Shown: positions 28,485 to 37,528, counted from the first letter of the stretch. The stretch is 64,000 bases of DNA from Halomonas rhizosphaerae (GCF_030010555.1 NZ_JASCQP010000025.1:55265-119264); one strand, 5' to 3'. Notes: generated from the sequence alone by a model not told the origin. Numbers and translations are program-made.

Positions 28485-28853
28485 ATGCAAAACTTCGACA
28501 CCAAGCAGTTCACCGAACAGTTCGAATCCATGTTCTTCGGCCCGGCCCGCGCCTATGCCGCCCTGTCCGTGGACTACACCGAGAAGCTGGTCAACGCCCA
28601 GCTGGACGCCAGCAAGGCCTACACCGACACTGGTCTGGCGCAGCTGCGCAGCCTGATGAACGTGAAAGATGCCGAAGGCCTGCGCACCTACATGGAAGGC
28701 CAGCAGAAGGTCGCCAAGGACCTGACCGAGCGCCTGAAGGGCGACGCCGAGAAGGTCGTTTCCCTGCAGCAGGACTTCGTGCAGCAGAGCCAGAAGCTGA
28801 CCGAAGACAACGTCAAGCAGGCTACCGAGACTGCCACCAAGGCAGCCAAGTAA
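28485..28853 (+). CDS. phaP: Phasin family protein
   Basis: A 122-residue, helical, low-complexity protein that would coat polyhydroxyalkanoate granules. It has the phasin pattern: an aromatic N-terminal part (FDTKQFTEQFESMFFGPARAYAA), then amphipathic helices rich in Ala, Gln, Lys and Glu with heptad spacing (LVNAQLDASKAYTDTGLAQL) and an alanine/lysine tail. gggaggg lies upstream of the start at 28485. It is a single-gene unit with a strong terminator. Granule synthesis genes are outside the window. Confidence 0.88.
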   Translation: MQNFDTKQFTEQFESMFFGPARAYAALSVDYTEKLVNAQLDASKAYTDTGLAQLRSLMNVKDAEGLRTYMEGQQKVAKDLTERLKGDAEKVVSLQQDFVQQSQKLTEDNVKQATETATKAAK

Positions 28854-28888
28854 GCCTGATAGCGCCGGCACCGCCGGCGCTTGCTTGA

Positions 28889-28931
28889 ACGCAAAAGGGC
28901 CGCCGATCGATGATCGGCGGCCCTTTTGCGT
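28889..28931. terminator. Strong bidirectional terminator after the phasin gene
   Basis: A 20-bp perfect stem (acgcaaaagggccgccgatc and its complement, loop gat) with A- and T-runs inside the stem base. A second smaller hairpin (28861-28881, 9-bp stem) lies between it and the stop codon. Confidence 0.88.
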
Positions 28932-28978
28932 TATGCTCACCGGGCACGGGGCGTCGTCCACCATCCGGGAGAGTGCAC

Positions 28979-29551
28979 ATGACACGTTGGATCCTTCCTG
29001 CCTTGCTGGGGCTCTCGCTGGCCGGCTGTCAGATCATCGAACCACGCTATCCCGCGGGAGAGCGTGAGCGCGTCGAGGTGATCGAACGCGGTACGGAGGC
29101 GCCACGCGAGATGGAGACGCCCCGCGAGACCGAACGGGCCGATCACCCTGCCACGACCGGACGGGCCGCTCGCCAGGTGGCCTTCCCCTCCGAGGAGTAT
29201 GCCACCCTGGAGAAGAACGGCAGTGCCGAGATCAGTGGGCGCCTGTTGCTGGGCGGGCGCCCGGTGGCCAATCGCCCCGTCTCGGCAGCCCCGGTGACCA
29301 CCTACTCTGCAGAGGCCGCGGAGCAGGCCCTGGCGGGCCGTGCCGTGGAGCCCGCCGATCCACGGGCCCGTGAGTACACCCACACCACCCGCACCGACGG
29401 CAATGGCTACTTTCGCCTCGGGGGCCTGCCGGCCGGCGAGTTCTATGTCTCGGGTAGCGGACAGGACCCATCCACCGGCAAGACCCGCGTGCTCATCCGC
29501 CAGGTCAGCCTGAGCAACGGCCAGTCTCGCAGCATAGAACTCAGTCGTTGA
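28979..29551 (+). CDS. Predicted lipoprotein with carboxypeptidase-regulatory-like domain
   Basis: A 190-residue protein with a lipoprotein signal ending LSLAGC (lipidated Cys at residue 17). A disordered, charged segment rich in Arg, Glu, Thr and Pro (about residues 24-70) leads to a beta-sandwich-like domain with GRLLLGGRPVANRPVSA and TRTDGNGYFRLGGLPAGEFYVSG, the pattern of carboxypeptidase regulatory-like domains. It is probably anchored in the outer membrane. No close functional assignment; the gene appears monocistronic. Confidence 0.72.
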   Translation: MTRWILPALLGLSLAGCQIIEPRYPAGERERVEVIERGTEAPREMETPRETERADHPATTGRAARQVAFPSEEYATLEKNGSAEISGRLLLGGRPVANRPVSAAPVTTYSAEAAEQALAGRAVEPADPRAREYTHTTRTDGNGYFRLGGLPAGEFYVSGSGQDPSTGKTRVLIRQVSLSNGQSRSIELSR

Positions 29552-29854
29552 GTTCCCTGGTACTGGGGGGCTGAGACTTACCGTCGCTTGTAGGACATCG
29601 CTGACAGTCGTTGTCCGTGAACTGCCATAGTGGCTGTTCGCGGCCTAGCATCCCATCAACGGTACTTCTACGCTTAATTCACCGCTATCGCCGGATGGCG
29701 GACATGCCGCCATGATGGCTTCGAGTCGTAGACACGCCACGGATCATGGCACCTCACACATCGCTCCGACCCAGCGGCTTATGCGCCATGGCCGATACCC
29801 GAGTGATCCGGGACGCGGTAAGTGTCGGAACGACGCTACGCGGGGGCACTAACA
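29552..29854. other. Gene-free interval before the orphan binding protein
   Basis: No open frame with a credible ribosome site and no RNA gene was recognised. The only structure noted is a 7-bp hairpin atggcgg/ccgccat at 29695-29713. A promoter for the downstream gene probably lies here but no convincing -35/-10 pair was found. Confidence 0.5.
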
Positions 29855-30733
29855 ATGACACCAATGACGTTTTCCCAGGGCAGATTGCCCCTTATGGCTA
29901 GCGCTCTTGCCACCCTGCTGGCCATTCCCGGGCTGCAGGCTGATACCCTCAAGGAGATCCAGCAGCGCGGCGTGATCCGCATCGCCGTCGCCAACGAGAA
30001 GCCCTATGGCTACCTGAACGAGCAAGGTGAGCCGCTGGGAGTCGGCCCGGAGGTCGCTCGGCGCATCCTGGATGATCTCGGCATCGAGGAGATCGAATGG
30101 GTGGAGACGGAATTCAAGAACCTCATCCCGGGGCTGGAAGTCGGTCGCTTCGACATGGCCGCAGCGGAGATGGCCATCATGCCCGAACGCTGCGCGCGCG
30201 TGCTCTTCTCTGACCCCAACACCTCCTATGGCGAAGGGCTGCTGGTACTGGCCTCCAACCCCAACCGCATTCGGGCCTACGAGGACTTCATCGAACGCCC
30301 TGACACCATACGTGTCGCGGTTCAGGAGGGCACGGTCACCCAGGACATGTTCAATGCCCTGGGTATCGACCCGGACCGGATCATCACGGTAGAGCGCCAC
30401 CAGGATGCCATCGAGGCCATCGTCCGCGGGAGAGCCGATGCCTTCGCCGCCACCGGGATGACGGTAGCGTCCATGGAGCAGATGAGCCCGCAGGTGGAGG
30501 CGGAATTCAACTTCACCGATCCGGTGATCGACGGTCGTGAGGTACGTTACTTCGGCGGCTTCGCCTTCCCCCTGGATGCCGAAGACCTGCGAGACGCGGT
30601 AAACGAGGCGTTGCTGGAAGAGAAGCGCAACGGAGACTGGCAACAGACACTGACGCGCTATGGCTTCCTGCAGAAGGACGTCCTGTACTCCTACCGCTTC
30701 AGTGCCGACCAACTCTGCAACGGGATCGGCTAG
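29855..30733 (+). CDS. Ectoine/hydroxyectoine-type ABC binding protein (orphan)
   Basis: A 292-residue periplasmic binding protein of the EhuB/amino-acid receptor family. Residues 1-29 form a signal peptide (LMASALATLLAIPGLQA), and the mature part shows RGVIRIAVANEKPYGYLNE, LGVGPEVARRILDDLG, FDMAAAEMAIMPERC and VQEGTVTQDMFNALG, close to EhuB receptors for ectoines. The usual ehuCDA permease and ATPase genes are absent on both sides, so it is an orphan receptor that must use a transporter elsewhere or serve in sensing. The start at 29855 is favoured over 29822 by signal-peptide logic. Confidence 0.8.
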   Translation: MTPMTFSQGRLPLMASALATLLAIPGLQADTLKEIQQRGVIRIAVANEKPYGYLNEQGEPLGVGPEVARRILDDLGIEEIEWVETEFKNLIPGLEVGRFDMAAAEMAIMPERCARVLFSDPNTSYGEGLLVLASNPNRIRAYEDFIERPDTIRVAVQEGTVTQDMFNALGIDPDRIITVERHQDAIEAIVRGRADAFAATGMTVASMEQMSPQVEAEFNFTDPVIDGREVRYFGGFAFPLDAEDLRDAVNEALLEEKRNGDWQQTLTRYGFLQKDVLYSYRFSADQLCNGIG

Positions 30734-30810
30734 CACCGCCACGCCCATCCTGTCGGATTGAGGGAGCACGGGGCATTTGAAGCAGCGTGCGCCGAACTCC
30801 GGGAGGCCTC

Positions 30811-31512
30811 CTACCAGCCCAGCGCCTGCTTGACGAAGGGAATGGTCAGCTTGCGCTGGGCAGATAGCGAGGCGCGATCCAGGGCCGCCAGGGTCTCGAA
30901 AAGTGCATCCAGCCGTCGCGGTCCGCGATGCAGGATGTAGCTGGCTACCTCATCGGGCAACTGCATGCCACGACCCCGGGCCCGCAGCTGAAGCGCCGCC
31001 AGGCGTCCGGCGTCATCGAGTCCCTGCAGGTGGAAGGTCATACCCCAGGTGAGTCGCGACGCCAGGTCAGGAAGTTTCACCGGCAGCTGACGTGGCGGCG
31101 CCTCGGCAGCGATTACCAGGCGCTTGCCGGCATCCCGCAGACGATTGAACGCGTGGAACAATGCCTCCTCCCAGCGCTTGCGTCCCATCACGCGGTCGAG
31201 GTCATCGATCGCCACCAGATCCAGGCGCTCGATCTCCTCGAGCATCAGCGGCGGGAAGTGCCCGAGCTCCGTCAGGGGCAGGTACAGCGCACGGCAGTCG
31301 CGGTCGGATGCCGCATGGCAAGCGGCCTGCAGCAGGTGGCTACGCCCTGTGCCGGAAGCGCCCCATACGTAGAGGAAGGGTTCGCCGCCGTCGTCGAGCT
31401 GGTGCACTAGCCGGTCGACCAGGGTCGCATTGGGCCCGGGGTAGAAGTTGGCGAAGGTGGCGTCGTCGCGCAGCCCCACGCCCAGCGGCAACTGCGCGGG
31501 TGCTCGACTCAT
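30811..31512 (-). CDS. hda: DnaA regulatory inactivator Hda
   Basis: Stimulates hydrolysis of DnaA-bound ATP together with the sliding clamp after replication starts. The 233-residue AAA+ protein has an N-terminal clamp-binding motif QLPLGV (residues 7-12), a P-loop GASGTGRSHLL in which Arg replaces Lys as usual for Hda, Walker B LVAIDDLD and sensor residues in RLTWGM. The gene starts within the end of the upstream permease gene (ATGA overlap). Confidence 0.95.
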   Translation of the reverse strand: MSRAPAQLPLGVGLRDDATFANFYPGPNATLVDRLVHQLDDGGEPFLYVWGASGTGRSHLLQAACHAASDRDCRALYLPLTELGHFPPLMLEEIERLDLVAIDDLDRVMGRKRWEEALFHAFNRLRDAGKRLVIAAEAPPRQLPVKLPDLASRLTWGMTFHLQGLDDAGRLAALQLRARGRGMQLPDEVASYILHRGPRRLDALFETLAALDRASLSAQRKLTIPFVKQALGW

Positions 31513-32588
31513 GGCGACTCCTCGTCGTGGGTACGTTGACGTCCGGCGTCATACAACGTGCTGTTTTTATAGTGCTCGTGGAGATAACGCAACACCACCA
31601 TCAGCATGGCGGCTACGGGCAGCGCCAGCAGCACCCCGGTGAAACCGAACAGCTGCCCACCGGCCAGTACGGCGAAGATAACGGCCACCGGATGCAGGCC
31701 AATCTTGTCGCCGAGCAGCTTGGGCTGGAGCACCACGCTCTCGACCAGCTGACCGAAACCGAACACCGCCGCGACGCCGAGCAGTATCAGCCAGTCGCCG
31801 AACTGGAAGAACGCCACCACTCCGGCCACGGAAATGCCCACGATCACCCCGAGATAGGGCACGATGCTGGCGAGACCCGCAAGCAGGCCGATCAGCAAGC
31901 CGAAGCGCACACCCAGCAGGGTCAGCCCCACCGCATAGATCACCCCCAGGCAGAGCATGACGATCAGCTGGCCACGCAGGAAAGACGACAGCACCTCGTC
32001 GCATTCGCCGGCGAGGCGCACCACGGCGGGCTCCCAGCTGCGCGGCAGCGAGCCGCGCACCTTGGCAACCAGGACGTCCCAGTCCAGCAGCAGGTAGAAG
32101 GTCACCACGGGAATCAGCGCCAGGTTGCCGATCCAGGCGACAAACGCCAGGCCGGAACGCGAGGCCTGGGCCAGCAGGCTGGCGGCGAAGGTCCCGGTCT
32201 CCTTCCAGTTGTCGACGATCGCCTGGCGCATCTCGTCGATGTCGGTGGAGAGGTCCATGCCGGTCAGCGACTGGATGCGCGGCACCACGGTCTGCTGGGC
32301 CCAGTTGAGCACTGCCGGCAGCGATTCGATCAGCTGGCCGAGCTGTCGGCCCAGTATCGGCACCACCAGCAGTAGGGTAAGCACAATGACCAGTGTCAGC
32401 AGCAGGAAGACCAGCGAGACCGCCAGGCGCCGCGAGAGGCCGTGAGCCTCGAGGCGGTCGGCCAGGGGGTCGCCCAGATAGGCCAGGATCATGCTGACGA
32501 AAAAGGGCGTCAGCACCGGCTCGATACTGATCAGGAACCACAGTCCCACCGCCGCCACCGCGGCCGCCACCCACCACTGTCTGTGCAT
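31509..32588 (-). CDS. AI-2E family (PerM-type) membrane permease
   Basis: Polytopic inner-membrane protein of 359 residues with about seven or eight transmembrane segments. Family landmarks are the PVLTPFFVSMILAYLGDPLADRL region near the N-terminus and the C-terminal GFTGVLLALPVAAMLMVVLR. Members export varied small molecules and the substrate cannot be inferred here. It is co-transcribed with hda by a 4-bp overlap, a common gammaproteobacterial arrangement beside purMN. Confidence 0.88.
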   Translation of the reverse strand: MHRQWWVAAAVAAVGLWFLISIEPVLTPFFVSMILAYLGDPLADRLEAHGLSRRLAVSLVFLLLTLVIVLTLLLVVPILGRQLGQLIESLPAVLNWAQQTVVPRIQSLTGMDLSTDIDEMRQAIVDNWKETGTFAASLLAQASRSGLAFVAWIGNLALIPVVTFYLLLDWDVLVAKVRGSLPRSWEPAVVRLAGECDEVLSSFLRGQLIVMLCLGVIYAVGLTLLGVRFGLLIGLLAGLASIVPYLGVIVGISVAGVVAFFQFGDWLILLGVAAVFGFGQLVESVVLQPKLLGDKIGLHPVAVIFAVLAGGQLFGFTGVLLALPVAAMLMVVLRYLHEHYKNSTLYDAGRQRTHDEESP

Positions 32589-32620
32589 CGCTTCCTCCCT
32601 GTTCCGACGCGACCGGCAGG

Positions 32621-32649
32621 CTGCCAGCCGCGCGCCGTGATGCTACAAT
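32621..32649 (+). promoter_or_regulatory. Promoter of purMN
   Basis: CTGCCA (32621-32626), 17 bp, then TACAAT (32644-32649) preceded by TG at 32641-32642, an extended -10. It lies in the divergent gap from perM, about 75 bp before purM. Confidence 0.6.
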
Positions 32650-32724
32650 TCATCGCCCAAACCTGACCGTTGCGCGTCGCCCTGCGACAGGCATCGCGAG
32701 CGCCCATCTCATACAGGAAGCGAC

Positions 32725-33798
32725 ATGACCGATTCCACCAATCGCCCGACCGGGGCATCGCTCAGTTACAAGGATGCCGGGGTCGACATCGATGCCGGGA
32801 ATGCCCTGGTCGACCGCATCAAGGGCGTCGCCAAACGCACTATCCGCCCCGAGGTGATGGGCGGACTGGGTGGTTTCGGCGCCCTGTGCGAGCTGCCGAC
32901 CGGCTACCGGGAGCCGGTGCTGGTATCCGGTACCGACGGCGTCGGCACCAAGCTGCGCCTGGCCATGGACCTCGGCCGCCATGACACCATCGGCATCGAC
33001 CTTGTGGCCATGTGCGTCAATGACCTGGTGGTGGCCGGTGCGGAACCGCTGTTCTTCCTCGACTACTATGCCACGGGCAAGCTGGACGTGGATATCGCCG
33101 CCGACGTGGTGACCGGTATCGGCGAGGGCTGCGAGCAGGCCGGTTGCGCCCTGGTGGGCGGCGAGACCGCCGAGATGCCTGGCATGTACGAGGGCAGTGA
33201 CTATGACCTCGCCGGCTTCTGCGTCGGCGTGGTGGAGAAGTCCGAGATCCTCGACGGCAAGAAGGTCGGCGAGGGCGACGTGCTGCTGGGACTGGCCTCC
33301 TCCGGCCCCCATTCCAACGGTTACTCGCTGATCCGCAAGATCCTCGAGGTCGGCGACGCCTCGCTGGACACCGCCATCGACGGGCGGTCGCTGGGCGAGG
33401 CCCTGCTCGCTCCCACACGCATCTATGTCAAGCCGCTGCTGTCGTTGCTCAAGGAGACCGATATCCCGGTACATGCCCTGTCACATATCACCGGCGGCGG
33501 CCTGCTCGAGAACATTCCCCGCGTGCTGCCCGAGACCCTGGCGGCGCGCATCGATGCGTCCAGCTGGACGCGTCCGGCCGTCTTCGACTGGCTCCAGGCA
33601 CAGGGCAACGTCGAGGAACACGAGATGCACCGTGTGCTCAACTGCGGCATCGGCATGGTGATCGTGGTCCCGGCGGAGAAGGCCGACCAGGCCCGTGCCC
33701 ACCTGCAGGGCCTGGGCGAGACGGTCCACCGCATCGGTGTGATCACCGCGCGGGGTGATGCCGAGGAGCAGGTCCAGCTGGAGAACCTCGAAGGATGA
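32725..33798 (+). CDS. purM: Phosphoribosylformylglycinamidine cyclo-ligase (AIR synthetase)
   Basis: Fifth step of purine synthesis, closing FGAM to 5-aminoimidazole ribotide with ATP. The 357-residue protein carries [57 protein letters not shown] and [14 protein letters not shown], all standard PurM motifs. A good ribosome site (aggaag) precedes the start. It overlaps purN by 4 bp, as in E. coli. Confidence 0.97.
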   Translation: MTDSTNRPTGASLSYKDAGVDIDAGNALVDRIKGVAKRTIRPEVMGGLGGFGALCELPTGYREPVLVSGTDGVGTKLRLAMDLGRHDTIGIDLVAMCVNDLVVAGAEPLFFLDYYATGKLDVDIAADVVTGIGEGCEQAGCALVGGETAEMPGMYEGSDYDLAGFCVGVVEKSEILDGKKVGEGDVLLGLASSGPHSNGYSLIRKILEVGDASLDTAIDGRSLGEALLAPTRIYVKPLLSLLKETDIPVHALSHITGGGLLENIPRVLPETLAARIDASSWTRPAVFDWLQAQGNVEEHEMHRVLNCGIGMVIVVPAEKADQARAHLQGLGETVHRIGVITARGDAEEQVQLENLEG

Positions 33799-34535
33799 GC
33801 GGGACCAACTACCAGAGTGACACCCTGAACGCCTTCACCCCCGAGCCCAGCGAAACGCGGCGAGTGGTGGTGCTGATCTCCGGCAGCGGCAGTAACCTCC
33901 AGGCACTGATCGACGCCCAGAGTCATGACGCGCTGGGCGGCGAGATCGTCGCGGTGATCTCCAATCAGCCGGATGCCTACGGACTCAAGCGTGCCAAGGA
34001 TGCCGGCATCGATGCCGTGGCCCTGCCCCACCGCGAATACGACAGCCGCGACGCCTACGATGGTGCCCTGATCAAGGTCATCGAGCGTCACGAGCCCGAC
34101 CTGATCGTGCTGGCCGGCTTCATGCGCATTCTCACTCCGCGCTTCGTCAACCGCTTCCTGGGCCGGATGCTCAATATCCACCCCTCGTTGCTGCCGGACT
34201 ACCAGGGCCTGCATACCCATGCCCGCGCGCTGGCCGATGGCGTGGACACGCACGGCTGCAGCGTGCATTTCGTCACCGAAGAGCTGGATGGCGGACCGGT
34301 CGCCCTGCAGGCAGAGGTGGCTGTCGCCGAGGACGACACGGAAGAGAGTCTCCAGGCCAAGGTGCAGGCCCGTGAGCACCTGATCTATCCGATCGCTGTG
34401 CGCTGGTTTCTGGAGGGGCGACTGCAGCTCAAGGGCGATAGTGCCACCATGGACGGCGTCGAGCTTCCTCCCACCGGCATGCGACTCTCCCATGCCGATG
34501 CCGCCGAGGAGCTGGACGAGGACGCCGAGGAGTAA
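33795..34535 (+). CDS. purN: Phosphoribosylglycinamide formyltransferase
   Basis: Transfers a formyl group from 10-formyltetrahydrofolate to glycinamide ribonucleotide. The 246-residue protein has [11 protein letters not shown], the catalytic [10 protein letters not shown] context and [20 protein letters not shown] with the conserved His and the later Asp in ELDGGPV. It is longer than E. coli PurN because of a 23-residue N-terminal extension and an acidic C-terminal tail ([10 protein letters not shown]). The start ATG overlaps the purM stop. An 8-bp tandem repeat begins right at its stop codon. Confidence 0.95.
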   Translation: MSGTNYQSDTLNAFTPEPSETRRVVVLISGSGSNLQALIDAQSHDALGGEIVAVISNQPDAYGLKRAKDAGIDAVALPHREYDSRDAYDGALIKVIERHEPDLIVLAGFMRILTPRFVNRFLGRMLNIHPSLLPDYQGLHTHARALADGVDTHGCSVHFVTEELDGGPVALQAEVAVAEDDTEESLQAKVQAREHLIYPIAVRWFLEGRLQLKGDSATMDGVELPPTGMRLSHADAAEELDEDAEE

Positions 34536-34630
34536 GCGGCCAAGCGGCCAAGCGGCCAAGCGGCCAAGCGGCCAAGCGGCCAAGCGGCCAAGCGGCCAAG
34601 CGGCCAAGCGGCCAAGCGGCCAAGCGGCCA
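34534..34630. repeat. 8-bp tandem repeat (AAGCGGCC, about 12 copies)
   Basis: Twelve copies of AAGCGGCC run from the purN stop codon into the convergent gap with dcd. Each unit contains the palindrome GGCC. The first unit includes the last bases of the purN stop, so unit changes would not affect the protein but would shift the 3' untranslated region. Confidence 0.95.
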
Positions 34631-34654
34631 GCAGTATTTGACGATCTCGTGCAA

Positions 34655-34692
34655 AAGCGAACCCCGAAGGTCTCGGCCTTCGGGGTTCGCTT
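34655..34692 (-). terminator. Terminator between purN and dcd
   Basis: A perfect 16-bp stem (aagcgaaccccgaagg / ccttcggggttcgctt, loop tctcgg). On the minus strand it is followed by TTTTGC, fitting dcd; it can also stop purN transcripts. Confidence 0.82.
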
Positions 34693-34744
34693 GTAGCTCG
34701 GCGCTTGTAGCTCGGCGCTTGTAGCTCGGCGCTTGTAGCTCGGC
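34689..34744. repeat. 14-bp tandem repeat (GCTTGTAGCTCGGC, 4 copies)
   Basis: Four exact head-to-tail copies of a 14-mer that begins with the last bases of the terminator stem and stops 4 bp before the dcd stop codon. Its first bases gctt duplicate the stem end, suggesting expansion by slippage from the stem edge. Confidence 0.95.
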
Positions 34745-34748
34745 GCTG

Positions 34749-35315
34749 TCAGGTCCTGGGCAGGGTCACGCCGCGCTGCCCCATGTACTTGCCGCCGCGG
34801 TCCTTGTAGGAGGTCTCGCAGACCTCGTCGGACTCCAGGAACAGCATCTGCGCCACCCCCTCGTTGGCATAGATGCGCGCCGGAAGGTTGGTGGTGTTGG
34901 AGAACTCCAGGGTCACATGCCCTTCCCACTCGGGTTCCAGCGGGGTGACGTTGACGATGATGCCGCACCGGGCATAGGTAGACTTGCCCAGGCAGATAGT
35001 CAGCACGCTACGCGGGATGCGGAAATACTCCACGGTGCGTGCCAGGGCGAAGGAATTGGGGGGAATCACGCAGACATCCCCCTTGATGTCGACGAAGCTC
35101 TTCTCGTCGAAGCCCTTGGGGTCCACCACCGCGGAGTGGATGTTGGTGAACACCTTGAACTCGTCGGCGCAGCGCACGTCGTAGCCGTAACTGGACGTCC
35201 CGTAGGAGATCACCCGCCGCTCGTTCTCGTAGCGTACCTGATCGGGCTCGAAGGGCTCGATCATGCCTTCCCGCTCGGCCATGCGGCGTATCCACTTGTC
35301 GGCTTTGATGCTCAT
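34749..35315 (-). CDS. dcd: dCTP deaminase
   Basis: Deaminates dCTP to dUTP for thymidylate supply. The 188-residue trimeric-fold protein begins [22 protein letters not shown], as in pseudomonads, and shows [35 protein letters not shown] with the catalytic Glu, and the [13 protein letters not shown]-terminus. The start at 35315 is preferred to 35330 on the strength of that N-terminus. It follows apbC by about 95 bp on the same strand. Confidence 0.96.
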   Translation of the reverse strand: MSIKADKWIRRMAEREGMIEPFEPDQVRYENERRVISYGTSSYGYDVRCADEFKVFTNIHSAVVDPKGFDEKSFVDIKGDVCVIPPNSFALARTVEYFRIPRSVLTICLGKSTYARCGIIVNVTPLEPEWEGHVTLEFSNTTNLPARIYANEGVAQMLFLESDEVCETSYKDRGGKYMGQRGVTLPRT

Positions 35316-35410
35316 CGAAACGTCCTGCACTGTGTCTAGGGGAACCGGCGAAAGAAAACCGGGGCCACATCATAGCGGCCCCGGAAGGGAAGGTCACGGC
35401 AGTAGCCATC

Positions 35411-36214
35411 TCACTCGCTGAAGGAGATCTCGGGTCCCTCGGTGCCCTGGCCGCGGATCTGGTCGGCGACCTGGCGCGCCATGTCGCGGAAGGTCGCGGT
35501 CACCTCGCCCTTCGGCTCGGCCACCACGGTGGGCTGCCCACCATCCACCTGTTCGCGAATCGACAGGGTCAAGGGCAGGCGACCGAGCACCTGGGTCTCG
35601 TACTCCTGGGCAATGCGCTCGCCCCCGCCCTCGCCGAAGATCGGCTCGCTGTGGCCGCAGTTGGAACAGATGTGCAGGCTCATGTTCTCCACGACCCCGA
35701 GGACCGGCACGTTGACCTTGCGGAACATCTCGATGCCCTTGCGCGCGTCCAGTAGCGCAATGTCCTGGGGCGTGGTGACGATCACCGCGCCGTCCACCGG
35801 TACCTTCTGGGCCAGGGTCAGCTGGATGTCGCCGGTACCCGGCGGCATGTCGATGAACAGGTAGTCCAGATTGTCCCAGACGGTCTGAGTGAGCATCTGC
35901 TGAAAGGCGCCAGCGACCATGGGCCCTCGCCAGACCATGGGCTCGCGGATGTCGACCAGGAAGGCCATGGACATGGCCTGGATGCCATGCGCCTCGAGCG
36001 GCTTGAAGCGATTCTCGCCTGCGGACTGGGGACGCACGCCCTCGCCCACCCCCAGCATCTGCGCCTGGCTGGGGCCATAGATGTCGGCATCAAGGATGCC
36101 GACCCGATAGCCTTCGGCGGCCATGGCCAATGCCAGGTTGACGGTCACAGTGGACTTGCCCACCCCGCCCTTGCCGGATGCCACGGCGACGATATGCTTG
36201 ACCCCTTCGATCAC
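35411..36214 (-). CDS. apbC: Iron-sulfur cluster carrier ATPase (Mrp/ApbC), short form
   Basis: P-loop ATPase that carries and delivers Fe-S clusters. The 267-residue form has the deviant Walker A VASGKGGVGKST at residues about 9-20, Walker B FIDMPPGTGD, and the cluster-binding CSNC in the HICSNCGHSEPIFG loop. The N-terminal MIP18-type domain found in E. coli Mrp is missing. The start is taken as GTG at 36214 because AAGGAG stands six bases upstream; an earlier GTG at 36256 would add 14 unrelated residues. Confidence 0.9.
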   Translation of the reverse strand: MIEGVKHIVAVASGKGGVGKSTVTVNLALAMAAEGYRVGILDADIYGPSQAQMLGVGEGVRPQSAGENRFKPLEAHGIQAMSMAFLVDIREPMVWRGPMVAGAFQQMLTQTVWDNLDYLFIDMPPGTGDIQLTLAQKVPVDGAVIVTTPQDIALLDARKGIEMFRKVNVPVLGVVENMSLHICSNCGHSEPIFGEGGGERIAQEYETQVLGRLPLTLSIREQVDGGQPTVVAEPKGEVTATFRDMARQVADQIRGQGTEGPEISFSE

Positions 36215-36304
36215 GACTCGCTCCTTATTCAGTTGGGGGTGCCATGCAAGCGGCACGAAAGGTCAGTATACCCGGCGGGTCGCCCTGCCATGCAATGCCT
36301 GCCA

Positions 36305-36341
36305 ACGCATGACGGCGAGCCCTTGGCTCGCCGTCATGCGT
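36305..36341 (-). terminator. Hairpin terminator after the coiled-coil protein gene
   Basis: A 17-bp perfect stem (acgcatgacggcgagcc and complement, loop ctt) starts 24 bp past the stop of the upstream minus-strand gene. It lacks a T-run on either side, so it may stop transcription weakly or protect the 3' end. Confidence 0.6.
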
Positions 36342-36364
36342 GCTAGACCGCTCCGAAGAGGTGA

Positions 36365-37528
36365 TCAGTCTGACTTGGCCTCTTCCTCGGCCTCACCTTC
36401 CTCCTGAGCAGAACCGCCGTTGTCATCTTCCTGGGACCCCGACTCCTGCTGAGCAGCACCGGCGTTACTATCTTCCTGGGTATCGGTTCCCTGCTGGGCA
36501 GCACCGCCATTGCCATCTTCCTGGGTACCGGACTGCTGCTGAGAGGACGCGCCGTCCCCCTCCCCGGCCTGCACGCTCTCCTCCAGACGGGACAGTTCGT
36601 TGCGCCAGGTCTCGAGCTGACCTTCCAGGCGCTCGAGCTGGGACTGGCGGGACTCGACCTGAGACTCGATCTCGGCGACCTCCTCACGGCCCACCTTGAT
36701 GGCGACCTCGAGGTCCTTGAACGTCTCGCGAGCCTGGTCGACCTGTGACTTGGCCTCCTCCAGCTCACTACGGGTCGACTCCAGCGCCTCACTCGCCTCG
36801 TCGCGGCTGGCCTCGAGCTCGCTGAGCTCCTGCTGGAGGGTATCACGCTCCTCCTGCCTGGCTGAAATCTCCTCGTTGAGGCCGGCTAGATTGTCCTCGG
36901 CCGAAGCGATCTCGTCCTGCAGTCCCTCGAGTTCGGCACGGGCCTCGTCGCGGGCGGAGACCGCGTCGCTGCGCTCCTGTTCGGCCTGCTGGCGGGCCTC
37001 CTCGGCTTCTTGACGGGCAACTTCGGCGGCCTGGCGGGCCTCCTCGGCTTCCTGACGCGACGCCTGGGCCTCGTCGCGGGCCTGCGCTTCCTGCTGTCGC
37101 TCCTCCTGGGTGGACGCGAGGGCTTCGTCGGCGGCCTCGAGTTCACCCTGGCGGGCTTCCAGATCGGCCTGCACCGCCTCTACCGAGGCCTGGGCCTCTT
37201 CCAGCTCGGTGCGCGCCGTGGCGACCTCGCCCTCCATGCGCTCCAGCTCGGCCTGAGCGGCCTGCTGCTGCTCCTCGATTTCGCTGCGCTGCGCTGCCAG
37301 TTCATCGAGGTTCCCCGCGGCGCTCTGAAGTTCCTCGACGCGACCGGACAAGGACTCGTTTTCGGCCTGGACGTTATCGAGTCGCGTCTGCAGCGACTCG
37401 CGGGCCTCATTGCTGGAGCTGACGCTGGACTGGGCAAACAGGGCCCAGATGATGGCAACCACCGCCACGGCCGCCAGGCCCTTGACGCGGTTGTCCTTGA
37501 AAAGCTCACTCATCGACGTATCTGCCAT
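36365..37528 (-). CDS. Membrane-anchored long coiled-coil protein with acidic repeat tail
   Basis: A 387-residue protein not recognised as a characterised family. One transmembrane helix lies at about residues 16-34 (VKGLAAVAVVAIIWALFAQ). Residues about 40-325 are almost pure heptad coiled coil rich in Glu, Gln, Ala and Arg. The last 60 residues hold three imperfect 16-residue repeats of the type QEDGNGGAAQQ, ending in a Glu/Asp tail. An N-in topology would put the rod in the periplasm. It may bridge cell-envelope parts, but this is speculation. An alternative ATG is at 37513. Low-complexity composition makes homology searches unreliable. Confidence 0.75.
   Translation of the reverse strand: MADTSMSELFKDNRVKGLAAVAVVAIIWALFAQSSVSSSNEARESLQTRLDNVQAENESLSGRVEELQSAAGNLDELAAQRSEIEEQQQAAQAELERMEGEVATARTELEEAQASVEAVQADLEARQGELEAADEALASTQEERQQEAQARDEAQASRQEAEEARQAAEVARQEAEEARQQAEQERSDAVSARDEARAELEGLQDEIASAEDNLAGLNEEISARQEERDTLQQELSELEASRDEASEALESTRSELEEAKSQVDQARETFKDLEVAIKVGREEVAEIESQVESRQSQLERLEGQLETWRNELSRLEESVQAGEGDGASSQQQSGTQEDGNGGAAQQGTDTQEDSNAGAAQQESGSQEDDNGGSAQEEGEAEEEAKSD

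Noticed and set aside
34534..34744. CRISPR array
   Set aside because: The repeats are 8 and 14 bp, contiguous and without spacers; no cas genes are present.
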